Source: Paraconiothyrium sp. Pb-2020 (taxonomy: Eukaryota > Ascomycota > Dothideomycetes > Pleosporales > Didymosphaeriaceae). From it: 64,000 bases of DNA. The notes under the pieces were generated by a model. That model was not told the DNA's origin, made no database searches, and worked only from the letters and a program-made list of their open reading frames with translations. The stretch lies in the NCBI GenBank assembly GCA_022419385.1, contig JAJUBI010000005.1, positions 3,534,001 to 3,598,000 on the forward strand, in the 5' to 3' direction. Both the position numbers and the translations under genes were made by a program. The first letter of the stretch is position 1. The number at the start of each line of letters is the position of its first letter. This document shows positions 44,267-55,500 of the stretch, in pieces.

Positions 44267-46445
44267 ATGGCTGGCCGCTTTGTACGAGCGTCCAAATACC
44301 GTGAGTGTCGCACGAGCTCTACGGGTGCTGACAGCTAACATACTGTAGGCCATGTCTTCGGACAAGGCGCGAAAAAGGCATGTACAAGATATAGCAGCAT
44401 TCGCGATCATGATGACTGACTGTATGACTAGGAACAAAGCTACGACAACTTGCGCATCTCCAAGAACGCCTGGGACACCAATCTCATCAAGGTCCGTTCA
44501 TTCCACTCAACACAGAAACAGAGCACGCGCTCACGTTGCACAGGCGAACCCGGAATACCTCTCCGTGAACTGGGAAGCTAGCGGTGGTGGTGCTTTCGCC
44601 GTCATCCCCCTCAATGAGAAGGGTCGCGTCCCCGAGCAGATACCCCTCTTCCGTGGGCATACCGCCGCCGTTCTCGACACCGACTGGTACGCGCGCATGG
44701 GATGTACGTCGAAGGATTAGCGCTCATATACTCTCAGGAGCCCTTTCAACGATTCATTGATCTCCTCTGCCTCAGACGATGGCAAGGTTTGTTCGCCACC
44801 TATACAACGTCATGGGCAGAACGAAACTAATCGACGCAGGTCTTCATCTGGAAAGTGCCAGAGGGCTTCTCCCTCTACTCTGACGCTGAAGAGCCCGCCG
44901 ACGTAGCTCCTGTAGCCAAGCTCAGTGGCCATCTCAGGTCCGCTTGCCCCTCGCAGTGGACGGTACCAACACTTACATGTCAACAGGAAAGTCGGACACG
45001 TCCTTTTCAACCCAGCCGCCGAGAACGTCCTCGCTTCGTCATCTGGAGACTACACCGTGAAGTTATGGGATGTCGAAGCCGGCGCACCCAAGCTCACCCT
45101 AAAGCACAAGGATATTGTGCAGTCGCTCTCATGGAGCGCCGACGGCTCTCAACTCGTTACAACAAGCCGAGACAAGAAGCTGCGCGTATGGGATGTGCGA
45201 CAAGAAGCGCCCGCAATTGAAGTGCAGGGTCACCCAGGAGCCAAGAGCAGCCGTGCTGTGTGGTTAGGTGAGCATGACCGTATTGCTACCACTGGTTTCT
45301 CACGCATGAGCGACCGCCAGCTCGCTCTCTGGGACTCACGCAAACCGGGAGAACCCATCGGCGGCTTCACAATCTTGGACAGCATATCCGGTGTGTGCAT
45401 GCCCTTCTGGGACGAGGGTACACAATGCTTGTATCTTGCTGGAAAAGGTGACGGCAACATCCGTTACTACGAGTATGAAAACGACAAGTTCGAGTACCTT
45501 TCCGAATATAAGTCTTCCGAGCCCCAGCGTGGCATTGCCTTTATGCCTAAGCGCGGTATCAACCTTCACGAGAACGAGGTCCTCCGTGGTTTCAAGACAG
45601 TCAACGACGCCTACATTCAGCCGATCTCCTTCATCGTTCCCAGGCGTGCGGAGATGTTCCAAAGCGACATCTTCCCCCCCACGACCGGTATCAAGCCCGG
45701 TACTACTACGCAAGACTGGTTCGGCGGCAAGACTGCACTACCTCCCAAGATTTCTCTGGAATCGGTCTATGAAGGCGAAGGTCCCAAGGAGGTCCCGTCC
45801 GATTATAAGCCGCCCCACGTCGCTGAACCCGTCCAAAGCCCTTCTCCTACCAAGACCGAGGCCCCGAAACCCGTTGAACCTCCTGCGCCATCACCAGTAA
45901 CTCGTGGACCACCTCCTTCCGTGAGCGACAATAAGGCATCTCTCGCGGCGGGCGCCTCTAAGTTTGCTGATAAGGATGAAGAGTCGGAAGACGATAACAG
46001 TAGTTTCGAGGAGGTACCGAAGCCTGTTGAACGTCAGTCTGCCACAGCTGCACGCCAGGAGGAGAAGAGCCGCGGTCCAGCTTTCAAGCAGGAGCCTGAG
46101 CCAACGAAGGCTACCCCTGCCCCAACTACTGCTCCGACCTCTTCTACACCCGCACCCGCTGCATCCACGTCTACTTCATCATCGACACCTACGCCGGCAC
46201 CGAGCACTTCGGGTGCTGCAGCTGGGTTGAAGGACTTCCTGGCCGATATTAAGAGCACGGTTCAGCAGCAAAGTGAGACGCTACAGCGTCAAAACCAGAT
46301 CATGTCCGACCAGTCTGATCAGATCGCGCTTCTGTTGAAGAAGGTTGGCACATTAGAGACCAAGCTCGGCTCGCAAGGTGGTGATCGCGAGAAGGACGAG
46401 CGTATCCGCGAACTGGAGCTCGAACTGGAAGAGGCTCGATCCTGA
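44267..46445 (+). CDS. CRN1: Coronin
   Basis: Seven exons, 44267-44300, 44349-44377, 44432-44491, 44544-44686, 44738-44786, 44840-44937 and 44987-46445, total 1,872 bases, 623 residues. The start MAGRFVRASKYRHVFG and DNLRISKNAWDTNLIK are typical of fungal coronins. A seven-bladed beta-propeller follows (SGHLRKVGHVLFNP, SSSGDYTVKLWD, TTSRDKKLRVWD, FTTGFSRMSDRQLALWD-like). Next come the conserved extension with KRGINLHENEVLRGFK, a Pro/Ser/Thr-rich unique region, and a C-terminal coiled coil (QQQSETLQRQNQIMSDQSDQ) for oligomerisation. Coronin binds F-actin and Arp2/3 at cortical patches. Intron 2 (44378-44431) needs a GC donor (AAG, then GCATGT); the nearest GT choice puts a TGA at the junction. 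Introns 3 and 6 use the less common donors GTCCGT and GTCCGC. Confidence 0.95.
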
Positions 46446-47477
46446 ACATTGTGACAAGATTGATAACAGGCAGAACATCCTGGTTCGGACGGGTTCTTCG
46501 CCAGCTGTACACTTTGTTGTAGACGAGGCTTCACTAGGATCGTCTTAAGGTATCACTTGCGGTTTCGAACCGCCAGTCCGCGATGTAAAACATGGGAGAT
46601 TACAAAGGTTATGTTGATATGACCGATGTTGGATATGTTGGGGGTGTTGTCTGTCTGCTTGGTAGCGTTGGGTGTCTCTTCCTCCGTCTGGTAGTTAGCG
46701 GCATGTGTCGATATGTTATTCAAATATCTCAATTTCCAAAATGAACATTTCCAACTTCCAAGAACAGGAAATCAGCAAACTCCGAGCGCATAATAAACCA
46801 ATCTACCACCAGGATGCTGCTGGCGTGACTAGCGGAAAAGCGCGCAGGGGCGCAGCCGAAAATAGCTGGACGTCGCCAATCTCCGCGCTAGCAGTCCAGG
46901 TTGGAACGTGCAACGTCCATCGCAATTTCGGATGGTTCGTCGCGGACAACGAGTGTTCTGGACTTGATGATCTCTTACTCCGGCAATTCGCGCGATGATC
47001 TGTTTGTCTGGCCGTCTTTGACCTCCCATCTATCGTTTCACCTGCTTTTGTTTCGCCAGAACAACGGCGTTGCTTGTGCAGACTTCGGCAGCTTCCCGAG
47101 TGGGTACCTGCATAGGATTTCTAAAATTGCATGGCCCGGATTCGGGAAAAGGAGGAATTAGCGCATGTCTCAGTCCCAGGAAGGTTTGGGTGGTGAGACC
47201 GGTCTGGACTCGCGGTCGGTAAACTATTGGAGAGCTTCTGGGCAACTCTGCGAAGCCGTATAAAGAGCGTTGTCGTCGCGCGCTTATTGTCGCGCCCATC
47301 CTCGTCCATCTCGGTGCGGTTTCTTAAAGTCAGTCGTTCATTCGAACAGTCACTCGCTCAACAATATTCATCTATACTTAATAGTATTTAATACTTATCG
47401 GACGATTTCTCGACCTCCTACCATCTATACCAACGAAGTCAAACCGCTCTCTCCAATCCAACCAAACCAACATCAAA
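46446..47477. other. Intergenic, 3' of coronin and promoter of the wall-protein gene
   Basis: About 1 kb. A TATA box (TATAAAG, 47259-47265) lies about 215 bases before the start of the next gene. Other frames are short and unrecognised. Confidence 0.45.
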
Positions 47478-48095
47478 ATGAAGGCCACATTCTTCACCCT
47501 CGCCGCCCTCGCCGCAACGGCTTTCGCAAAGACCGATCTTGAGGGCTGCACCTCCTCCGAGACCGTCGCCTTCGGCGGCGCCTCTATGATCTACTGGGAC
47601 CCGACCAACGGCGAAATCTGCTCGTTCCTTGACTGTGGTGGCGGCCGCGCACCCCCCAAGACGACCGTCCCTGGATGCCCTCAGTACGAAGGCACCGCCA
47701 CCTACTCTCCTGATTACCTTCCTGGATGGGGCTCCGCCACCGCCACTTCCAGCGCCGCAGCTAGCAGCGCTACCGAAGAGTCGAGCAGCGCTGAGGAAGC
47801 TACGAGTGCAGCAGGCGAGAGCGTCCCCGCGTACGAGACAAAGACTGGCAGCGCGAGCAGCACGCTCGTCACGAGCAAGGCTGTCTTGCCTTCTGCATCT
47901 GGCACAGGCGTCGGGGGTATCAGTGGATATGTGACTGGTCTTACCACCAAGGGAAGCAATGCCACCGCAAGCACTGGTTCGCCGTCCGCGACCAGCTCTC
48001 TGCCGGTTGAGGCTTCGGGTGCGGCGTCGTCTTTCGGCGTTGCGCAGGGGCTGGCTGGTGTGGTTGTCGGTGTGTTTGGTCTGGCGATGTTGTAA
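47478..48095 (+). CDS. GPI-anchored, Ser/Thr-rich cell-surface protein
   Basis: Single exon, 205 residues. Signal peptide MKATFFTLAALAATAFA; a compact head of about 55 residues with four cysteines (EGC, ICSFLDC, VPGC); a long Ser/Thr/Ala-rich stalk (e.g. SAAASSATEESSSAEEATSA) expected to be O-mannosylated; and a hydrophobic C-terminus preceded by small residues (GAASSFGVAQGLAGVVVGVF), consistent with GPI attachment. This layout is typical of structural or surface proteins of the fungal wall. The conserved head is not identified. A TATA box upstream and highly biased C-ending codons suggest strong expression (inference). Confidence 0.82.
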   Translation: MKATFFTLAALAATAFAKTDLEGCTSSETVAFGGASMIYWDPTNGEICSFLDCGGGRAPPKTTVPGCPQYEGTATYSPDYLPGWGSATATSSAAASSATEESSSAEEATSAAGESVPAYETKTGSASSTLVTSKAVLPSASGTGVGGISGYVTGLTTKGSNATASTGSPSATSSLPVEASGAASSFGVAQGLAGVVVGVFGLAML

Positions 48096-48208
48096 ATCGA
48101 TTGATACCCCTTGATGTTAATATTCTCAAAAGCAAAAGTTCTAAATGTCAAAAACACGTTGAAATGACTCAGAGGCTTGAAAACTGAATGTGCCTGTGCA
48201 TCGTCAAC

Positions 48209-48290
48209 ACCCACCACCCCCATCTCCGCCTCCACCACCGCCCCCATCTCCTCCCCCGCCTCCCCCATCCCCTCCTCATCCCCTCCACTT
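48209..48290 (-). repeat. G-rich tract (minus strand) downstream of the membrane-protein stop
   Basis: C-runs of three to five bases recur on the plus strand every 5-20 bases, so the minus-strand transcript has repeated G-runs at and after the stop codon. This is a low-complexity tract with G-quadruplex potential. Confidence 0.6.
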
Positions 48291-49019
48291 GATGCCCAGA
48301 ACCCTGCATATCCGGCCCCGTCCACTGCATACCCACCTCCCCTCCCCTTCCTTTCCCTCCCGTCTTCCCCGTCCCCTTTTCGCAACCGCATACCTCCAAA
48401 CCCCAACCTTCCTCCCCTTCCTCAAATCGTATGCCGTACTAATGATTTCCAGCGCAAAAACAAGAATCAGCAGCCCGCCCATAGCCATGCTCGCATACGC
48501 GAGGCTATCACCCACACCCCTATATTGCTGGCCGCGGGATCCAGAGCGCAGATTGCGCTGGTAGCAAAACGTGTCGTCGTAGGTGAAGCTGCCCCAGAGG
48601 TCATTGTGGCATTGAGTCCAGAAGGCGAGGGTGACGATCCAGCCGGCGACGAGGGTGCATGCTGTGACCAAGCTGTATACTATGGGGATGGAAAGCCGGC
48701 GGTAGAGGCAGTTGTTTGTTACTGCGAGGACGAGGGTGAAGGGGGCGGGGAGGTAGCTGGAGAGATTAGCTGTGGTAGGCGGAGAGGGAGGAGAGGTGGG
48801 ATGTAGATGCTAAGAGATGTCGGAGGGAGCGTACTATAAGATGCCTGAGCCGGTGGCTTCCCATGTGTTGTTTATATAGGACGCTGTGGGCGCTTCGTGG
48901 ATTTGGACTGCGTAGACGACGGAGAGCGGCACGCAGATTGTGGAGAAGATGATGGCGAAGAATTGGATTACGAGGGGCGGTGCGGGTAACTGTTTGCGAA
49001 GATGGTAGGAGGACGACAT
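48276..49019 (-). CDS. Four-helix integral membrane protein
   Basis: Two exons, 49019-48835 and 48756-48276, 221 residues; the 78-base intron starts GTACGC and has a CTAAT branch site just before the TCTCCAG acceptor. Four hydrophobic segments are visible: VIQFFAIIFSTICVPLSVVY, YYLPAPFTLVLAV, VYSLVTACTLVAGWIVTLAF and SMAMGGLLILVFALEIISTA. The loop before the fourth contains Cys residues (WTQCHNDLWG, TFCYQRN). The tail is basic and Gly/Arg-rich. The pattern resembles MARVEL-like or related tetraspan proteins of ascomycetes; function unknown. It converges with the GPI-protein gene; the stop is followed by a very G-rich 3' region in the transcript. Confidence 0.75.
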
Positions 49020-49720
49020 CGTAGTAGCTATTTTGTTGGGTGAAATGGTGTTGATGTCTCCAAAGGCTTTAGATATTCCTGTCCTTCACGCGTCAGCGCA
49101 GCGCATGGTGATAATTCCTTTGTCTTGAAAATTGGATGAGGGGCATAAATTGAGCATCGCAACGTGGGATACATCGTCGACTTATGGTGTCGTGAAACGG
49201 CACGCGTGGACATCCTCGTGAGGCGGTGCTGCAGACACGAGGCGGTCTTGCGACCGTATTCGCTATGGTTGTCTTGTTTGGGGTTGCGGGTGGAGATCGG
49301 TGCCATATCTATTTTCTTGGGTTTCTTGGGGGCCAGGGGTCAAGGAAAACCGGTCACTCGATTAGGGAAGGACATATTCGGATGAGGCGCAAGCCTTTGA
49401 GATAACTATTTACTCTCCTTCTTCGTCTTGTTCCACGATTGCCGAGGTGGGTATGGAGCCGCAAATGCACCGGGAAGACTGGGACAGGGTAGCCTACCAT
49501 TCAGAAGCTGCTCGGCGTCAGCGCTACTGCATCGTCAGTACCCTTAGAGTGTGACCAACCACAAATGGAATGAAGTCTACATGAACCCGTACGAGTCGGT
49601 GAATTATTGAAAGGTGTGACCAAAACTACTTATGTGTGGTGCGTCGCAAGATCTCAGAGGTACACATTGACAGCCGCGGGGCAATTCTCCACTCCCACGA
49701 TCCCTCACCGAACCCAAAAT
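49020..49720. promoter_or_regulatory. Bidirectional promoter region (membrane protein / dehydrogenase)
   Basis: About 700 bases between two divergent start codons. No clear TATA box or gene is seen. Confidence 0.4.
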
Positions 49721-50768
49721 ATGGCAGGCACAGTCCTCATCACAGGCGCAAACGGCTCTCTAGGCCTTGCAATCGTCTCCTATCTCCTCACCACCTACCC
49801 GATCTATACGCTCCTTCTTACCGTCCGAAACCCTTCTCCAAGCGACCCAAACACAGCAAAACTCCACGCCATTATCGCAAAACATCCAAACTCCAAAGTG
49901 ATAATCGACACCCTAGACCTTGCCTCTCTCAAAGATGTAGCAGCGTACCCTAAAGAGATCACCTCGAAAGTATCAAAAGGCACATACCCAAAGCTCGCCG
50001 CCATCATCTGCAACGCCATGACCTGGTCTCTCAACGCCGGCGTGCAATACTCGAAAGACGGACTGGAGCTCACCATGGCCGTCAACACGCTTGCGCATTT
50101 CGATATCGTGCTGAGACTTCTCGGTGCGATGGAAGAGCGTGCGCGCATTGTTTTCCTATCGAGCGACTCGCATTGGCCGGGGAAAGCAGGGTTTGAAAAG
50201 TACCCGCCGGTAGTGCCAGAGGATCTGGAGCAGTTGGTAAAGTATGAGAAAGATGTGCCGGGGGAGGAGGCGGGGAGGGGATTCTTGAGATATGGATTGA
50301 GTAAGTTGGTAGGTGTGATGTTGATGTATGAGTTGAATCGGAGGCTGCAGAAGGTATGCGGTGATCTTTGCATACTGAGTATAAGAGAAGACTGACTTGA
50401 CCGAACAGCAAGCGGAGTTGTCTAACATTCGCGTCTTAGCCGTTGATCCAGGAGGTCTTCTCGATTCGCGCGCGTTCTCACAGCCCGATGTGCCCCTTCT
50501 CTGGAAGTTTGTCGTCAGTATAGCAGGCTTTCTGCAGCCTCTCGTGAAGTGGCTCAATCCCAGAATGAATACTAGCGCTGGTGCGGCAAGAGATGTGGTT
50601 GACTTGGCTGTTGCGGAAGAGTTCACTGGCAAGGAAGGTCATTTCCTGATGAGGGAGCCTGATGATAGCTCACCTGATAGTCATGATGAGAAGATTCAAG
50701 GAAGATTGTTCGCTAAAAGTGTGGAGTGGTGCGGAATCAGGCAGGAAGACATAGCGATACCTCTCTAG
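49721..50768 (+). CDS. Short-chain dehydrogenase/reductase
   Basis: Two exons, 49721-50353 and 50409-50768, 330 residues; the 55-base intron runs GTATGC...GAACAG. The Rossmann start is VLITGANGSLGLAIVSYLL, followed by the DLASLKDV acidic motif and the structural ICNAMTW (in place of NNAG). The catalytic Ser is in IVFLSSDSHW and the Tyr-Lys pair in RYGLSKLVGVML. The size and the long insertion before the YxxxK motif resemble the 3-ketosteroid-reductase/retinol-dehydrogenase-like group of fungal SDRs. Substrate unknown; NADP(H) use is likely but unproven. The C-terminal part after the intron is less conserved. Confidence 0.88.
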
Positions 50769-50966
50769 TATGGAAGACGAAATCATTGTACACCGTTGGC
50801 GAAAAGCATGGTACTCCTACAGCGTGAACGAAGAAGATCATGTACTAGATGTTTGATGTATGGTCTTGGTTGTTTAATATATTTGTCAATATATTTATCG
50901 TTCGTCCGCTAATGCCCCAACAACTCCAGATGAATTCATTGTCTCATGTTGTGTCCAACGTGTCGT

Positions 50967-51086
50967 TTACATAACGACGCACCAGCACGATTCGTCGCAG
51001 CCGCAGCAGTCGCACGATTCACCGCATGATGGGTTCATGGGCTTCGGCTTGATGATGGAAGAGATGGAAGAGGTAGTGCTCTTCAT
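50967..51086 (-). CDS. Metallothionein-like Cys-rich peptide
   Basis: A 39-residue frame from ATG 51086 to TAA at 50967. The first 18 residues are Ser/Ile/Lys/Pro-rich (ISSIIKPKPMNPS). The rest contains seven cysteines within 16 residues in the arrangement C-x3-C-x-C-C-x-C-x3-C-x-C, almost symmetrical. Seven Cys in a very short, His-poor chain is the same count as in the small copper metallothionein of Neurospora, although the spacing differs. There is no signal peptide. A TATAAAG box lies on the same strand at 51272-51266, about 180 bases upstream, and an AGGGG (STRE-like) core further up, fitting a short, inducible transcript. Binding Cu(I) or Zn in the cytosol is inferred from the Cys pattern. 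One Trp sits between the last two cysteines, unusual for a metallothionein. Confidence 0.65.
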   Translation of the reverse strand: MKSTTSSISSIIKPKPMNPSCGESCDCCGCDESCWCVVM

Positions 51087-52505
51087 GGTGATGTGTGCGT
51101 AGGTCTCTGTTCGCAGCACCCGTTAGCATATATAACCTAGAAGGAGGCTCCAGGAATGACCTACAATGAGTGAGTGGTGGAGATACGAATTATTGTTGAC
51201 GGTGGTTGAAGAGTAGTGACTTGGAGATGTATGGACTGAAACCACCAAAAGTTGGCAGCTGCCCGCTTTATACCTGTCCTCCAGGACGCGGGTCCAAGGA
51301 GCAAACCTTCCCCATCCAGTGATTCCTCGCGTCTCCCCCTTGAGCGCCATTGGACTCCGATCAAGTCACCCACCCGCACCCCAGCCACACCCTTGCGGTC
51401 CTATCTTTCCAGTTTCCCGTCCAACCTGCCACTACTCCTGCTCTCATTCGCCGATTCCCTCTCCTCCGCCTCAATCGGTATGCAAGCAATCTATCACAAT
51501 CAGCTAAGCCACGTCAGCCACTGCGGTGCTCCACCTTCAACGACCGTCATTGGCCGCGTGTACGGTACGTTTGTGACCTGGCGCGTCCGTGGGCGCCGAT
51601 TTGCAGGATATCGGCATGCTCGTGCAGGGATCAGTCAGCCGCTAAGCTCGACCAAGCTTTCTGCGACGCGCCTTGGCGCCGAAAATGCCTCACAACAGCA
51701 AGGCACAAGCTTTCGGCAAGCTTTTAGTCCACTTGGCGGTGAATGGAATGCAGGGTTGATTCCAGGCTTATGTGCCACTGTGGCGTACGTGATGTCGTTG
51801 CGCAGCTGGGTGGAGTTGCCGGCAACGAGGGTCCGGACCAAGGCTCGGGTTGAGGGCTGGTCGTGCCGCGAGTGACGTGGGATATGCGCCATGTTGTGGT
51901 TGGAAGTGTGGTTGATATCGTAGCGATATGCGCCTATTGCGGGATTTGGGTTTCAGCCAGGGGATTTGGGAAGCTCCTGTTGATTCCGAGCCCAATCATG
52001 ATGTCGCGCGGAACGAGCCCTGTGAGAGCAGATGCATCTGGGCCTGTCCAGCTGAACAGTGCAGGGGGTTGTGGCTGGGACGTTCACACGCAGTAGCTTG
52101 AGGCTGAGCGTGAATAGAAGGTCTTAAGGGTTAGCGTGTACCGTTCTTTAGGGCCGTACAACGTGGCTTCGATTATGCACGGGTAAGCCTTCCCCACAAC
52201 GAAGTCAATTTCTACGTGACCTGCATTGTCATTCTTAGACGCGTATAACACCTGATGTTGTTGCGTAACTGTACTAGAAACCCGAGCCGGCAGCGGGACC
52301 TGGCAGAAACAGGCGACAAACCCTGACGGAACTCCTGTGCATTGCGTTAGTCTAAATCCACTCGATCAGCTATAAAGAATTATAGTCCTCGATTTTATTT
52401 CTGTTGCTTTGATCCCCCTCTCAATCCAACAAAGCTATGCGAACTGCCTGTTCAACGCCATGACCTGATTTCATGCGACCCTTCTGTCGTCGAAGAATAG
52501 CTTGC
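51087..52505. other. Intergenic, metallothionein-like promoter side
   Basis: About 1.4 kb. It contains the TATA and AGGGG elements of the Cys-rich peptide gene near 51266-51340 and the 3' side of the NACHT-ankyrin gene. A long plus-strand open frame (51252-51875) has no ATG start and no motif, and I consider it fortuitous. Confidence 0.45.
51266..51272 (-). promoter_or_regulatory. TATA box of the Cys-rich peptide gene
   Basis: TATAAAG on the minus strand, about 180 bases before the ATG at 51086. Confidence 0.5.
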
Positions 52506-55500
52506 TCAAAATCCCATATCATCACTATTGTAATCGGGTTCGAATTCCAGCTCCCCAGCCGTGACCTTGTTCCTCACATCGTCCTTGTCAAACAGCTTCA
52601 AAATGCTCTGGTTATCGCATGCAGCAGCGACATCCAACGGCGTCATCTTCCGTTCGTCCTCCATCACCGCATCGAGACCCTTATTTACTAGCAACTCAAA
52701 TCTCGTCGCACAGTACATGTGTGTCGACCTAGCAGCAACGTGCAACAGTCCTCTACCCTGCTTATCTCTCATGAAAAGATCTGCTCCTGCGTCTTCGAAG
52801 AGAGCGAGGGCTTGTGCAGATGTGATATTCTCTTCTTTTTTGTCTACAAGATGGCTCAAGTAGCTCGGCATCGGCTTGTTCAAATTAAAAACTGGAGTTT
52901 GACCCGAGGCATTCCTAGTGTTGACGTCAAGGCCGAGTTCAAGCATCCTGGAGAGAAGCGATCGAGATGCTTCGCTTTCTAGCACGCGATATGCTAGGAT
53001 ATGAAGAGCGGTGTTCCCTCGGTTATCCTGCGCGAAAGGATCGGCGCCGGCTGTGAGCAAAGCCTCCGCTGGCGAGGCGTCACTTTGCCAGATCGCATAT
53101 CTCAGCGCTAGATGGAGCGGCGTATTGCCATATACATCTTTCTGATTCATCAAAGCCGTTGTGTCTGCACCAGAGAGAAGAATGAGCGCCCGATGTATGG
53201 GATGACACGAGCGGCGATATCGATTGGGCACAGCGAGCATGTGGTGTAGGATGTTCCGTCCTTCGTTGTCCACTGCCAGTACGTCTGCACCTTGAGAGCT
53301 TAGGTGATACAAGAAGGAAGGTGCTTCACTTTCGGAATCTTGACGTTCTGGATCGATCTCGGGGACAAGTGTATCAATCGGTGCAACATGCACCCCCGGT
53401 CGGCTTCTACATGCGGCGTGTAATATAGTACGACCACGACAGTCCCTCCGCTGTAGATCAAGATCCAAAAAGGTGAGTAGTATATGGACTAGGCTGCCGT
53501 TCTCCAGGAGGTCGTGCAGAATAGAAACAGTATGGAGCTTCTTTTCAGCACCCAATTCTTCGGCCGAGATCAAGCTTGAAACGCGGACCGCATCTTGTAT
53601 GTCTCCATCGTACAGGTTTGATACGTGGTTCGGATTCTCTCTTTCGAACATCATATATGGATCCGCTCCGTGCGCTAAAAGAAGGTTGACGAGCTCAAGC
53701 GCAGTGTCAGTAGCCACCCGCTTCTCGCTTGGCGTCTTTTCCTCATCATCATCGGGTCGCACTGCTGCAACCCAGAGCGGAAACTCCTTCGAGGCGGAAA
53801 CCCTATAACCATGTCCTTGTGAATTAGATTCAGGTTGTCGGTGTATGTTAGGATCGACTCCTGTGGAAAGGAGTGTGTCGAGAACATCGGCGAGCTTATA
53901 ATCAACCGCAGCAAACAGCGCATTCGCATCGACAGTGGCACCCCTCTGAACTAGCAATTTGACCTGAAAACGGCGATCTTTAGTAAACTGCTCTTATATT
54001 GGATCATCGTATACTTACCATTTCATTATCACTGCATGCATAAGCAAGGCAGCTCTTTCCATCCTCATCTTGAGCATTTACATCTGCTCCAGCTGAAACC
54101 AATGTCCTTGCAGCCTCTTTGTGGAAAACGCTACACTGACTTGGGTTCGCTTGGGAAAGAGCAACATGCAGAGGACTGCGACCACGATTATCTGAATCCC
54201 GGATATTTACGTTTGCTCCTTGCGAGATAAGATATGGCAAAGCTTGAGCAACGTGCCACCAGTGAGTACCCCACGCAAGGTGACGCATGACTCCATTTAC
54301 CCCCACGTGGAACCGTTCAACCAGGAGACGTACAACCTCCATATTTGGCAATGTACTCTTGACTGCTTCTTGTAACAGGGCCGGTATGGATGTAGTCTTC
54401 TCGTCCTCCAGGTCCACATTTTTGTGCAAGCCGCGTCTCGAACTGTTATCAAATGCATGCCACTGGCCTTTTCCGAATAGTCGTTCAGCTTCAAGGTCGC
54501 CTATCTGCGTCACGAGCGATGCCAAGCCATACCGCACAAAGATGTGCATGTTGGAGCGATGAGTGTACTTTTCGACGTCTTCTAGGAAGCTGACACCTTT
54601 GTCGAAGAGAAGTTTCATAGTATGGTACTGCCGCTGGCGCAACAAGTGTAGAACTAGTTCTCGGTTCCGATTCCCCTTCACTACATTGAATTCGGACACT
54701 GCGCGAAGTTGAGCTTCTCTGTGAATCGTCGCGGCATGTTCGGGGAACAAAGTATTCAGCGCACCATGTGCGTTGAACGTTGAGGGTTCTGTATGTCGTT
54801 CCTTTGCTCGCACGAAACAATCCGCGGTATAGTCTGATCCCGTAGTTCCTACACGTCTGGGATGACTGTAGTGCATTTTGTGTACGTCGGCACCATTTTC
54901 AATTAGCATGTCCAGGATTTCATCAAGCCTGGTGGTATCTTTGTATGGATCTAACTCCATATATCTCACTTCTCCGGAGAAAGCGGAAATTGGCCTTGTT
55001 GTGTCATCGAGAGTGAGTCCAGCAGCCGCGATGGTTGTGCTCTGTGCTGTAGACCAGAGGGCGTTTTCCGTTTCGTATTCCGCACATGCGGTGACTAGAC
55101 TTCTGTGCGATGCGTCGGCCCCAGCGTCGAGTAACAGCCTGACCGCCTCCGGTCTCCCTGACCTGCAAGCATAGTATAGCGCAGTGTTTCCTTTGTCGTC
55201 TTCCAAATCGACCATATCAGTCTTTGCATTATTGCAAGCCTCTAAGAGTTGCCCCACGATATTGCTCTGTCGTGCGCGCGCCGCAAGGTGCAGTGGCGTG
55301 AGTCCTCCAAAACTGGCGATCGTTGCATCCGAACCTGCGTCAAGCAGTATCTTCACATGAAGTTCTGAAACAGTACTTGCAAGATGAAGAGCTGTGAGGC
55401 CTTCGTTATCCGACATATCGACGTTCTTTGATGTAGATATCAATAGCTCAAAGATGTTTTGATGGCCTGGCACGCTCGAATACGATCGATACGTGTGATA

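Noticed and set aside
47714..48406. Minus-strand frame of 230 codons opposite the GPI-protein gene
   Set aside because: It is the complement of a biased coding region and a C-rich tract; the GPI-protein frame has signal peptide, Cys head and GPI tail.
51252..51875. Plus-strand open frame of 207 codons
   Set aside because: Starts at TTG, has no ATG upstream of its bulk, no motif, and overlaps the promoter of the Cys-rich peptide gene.
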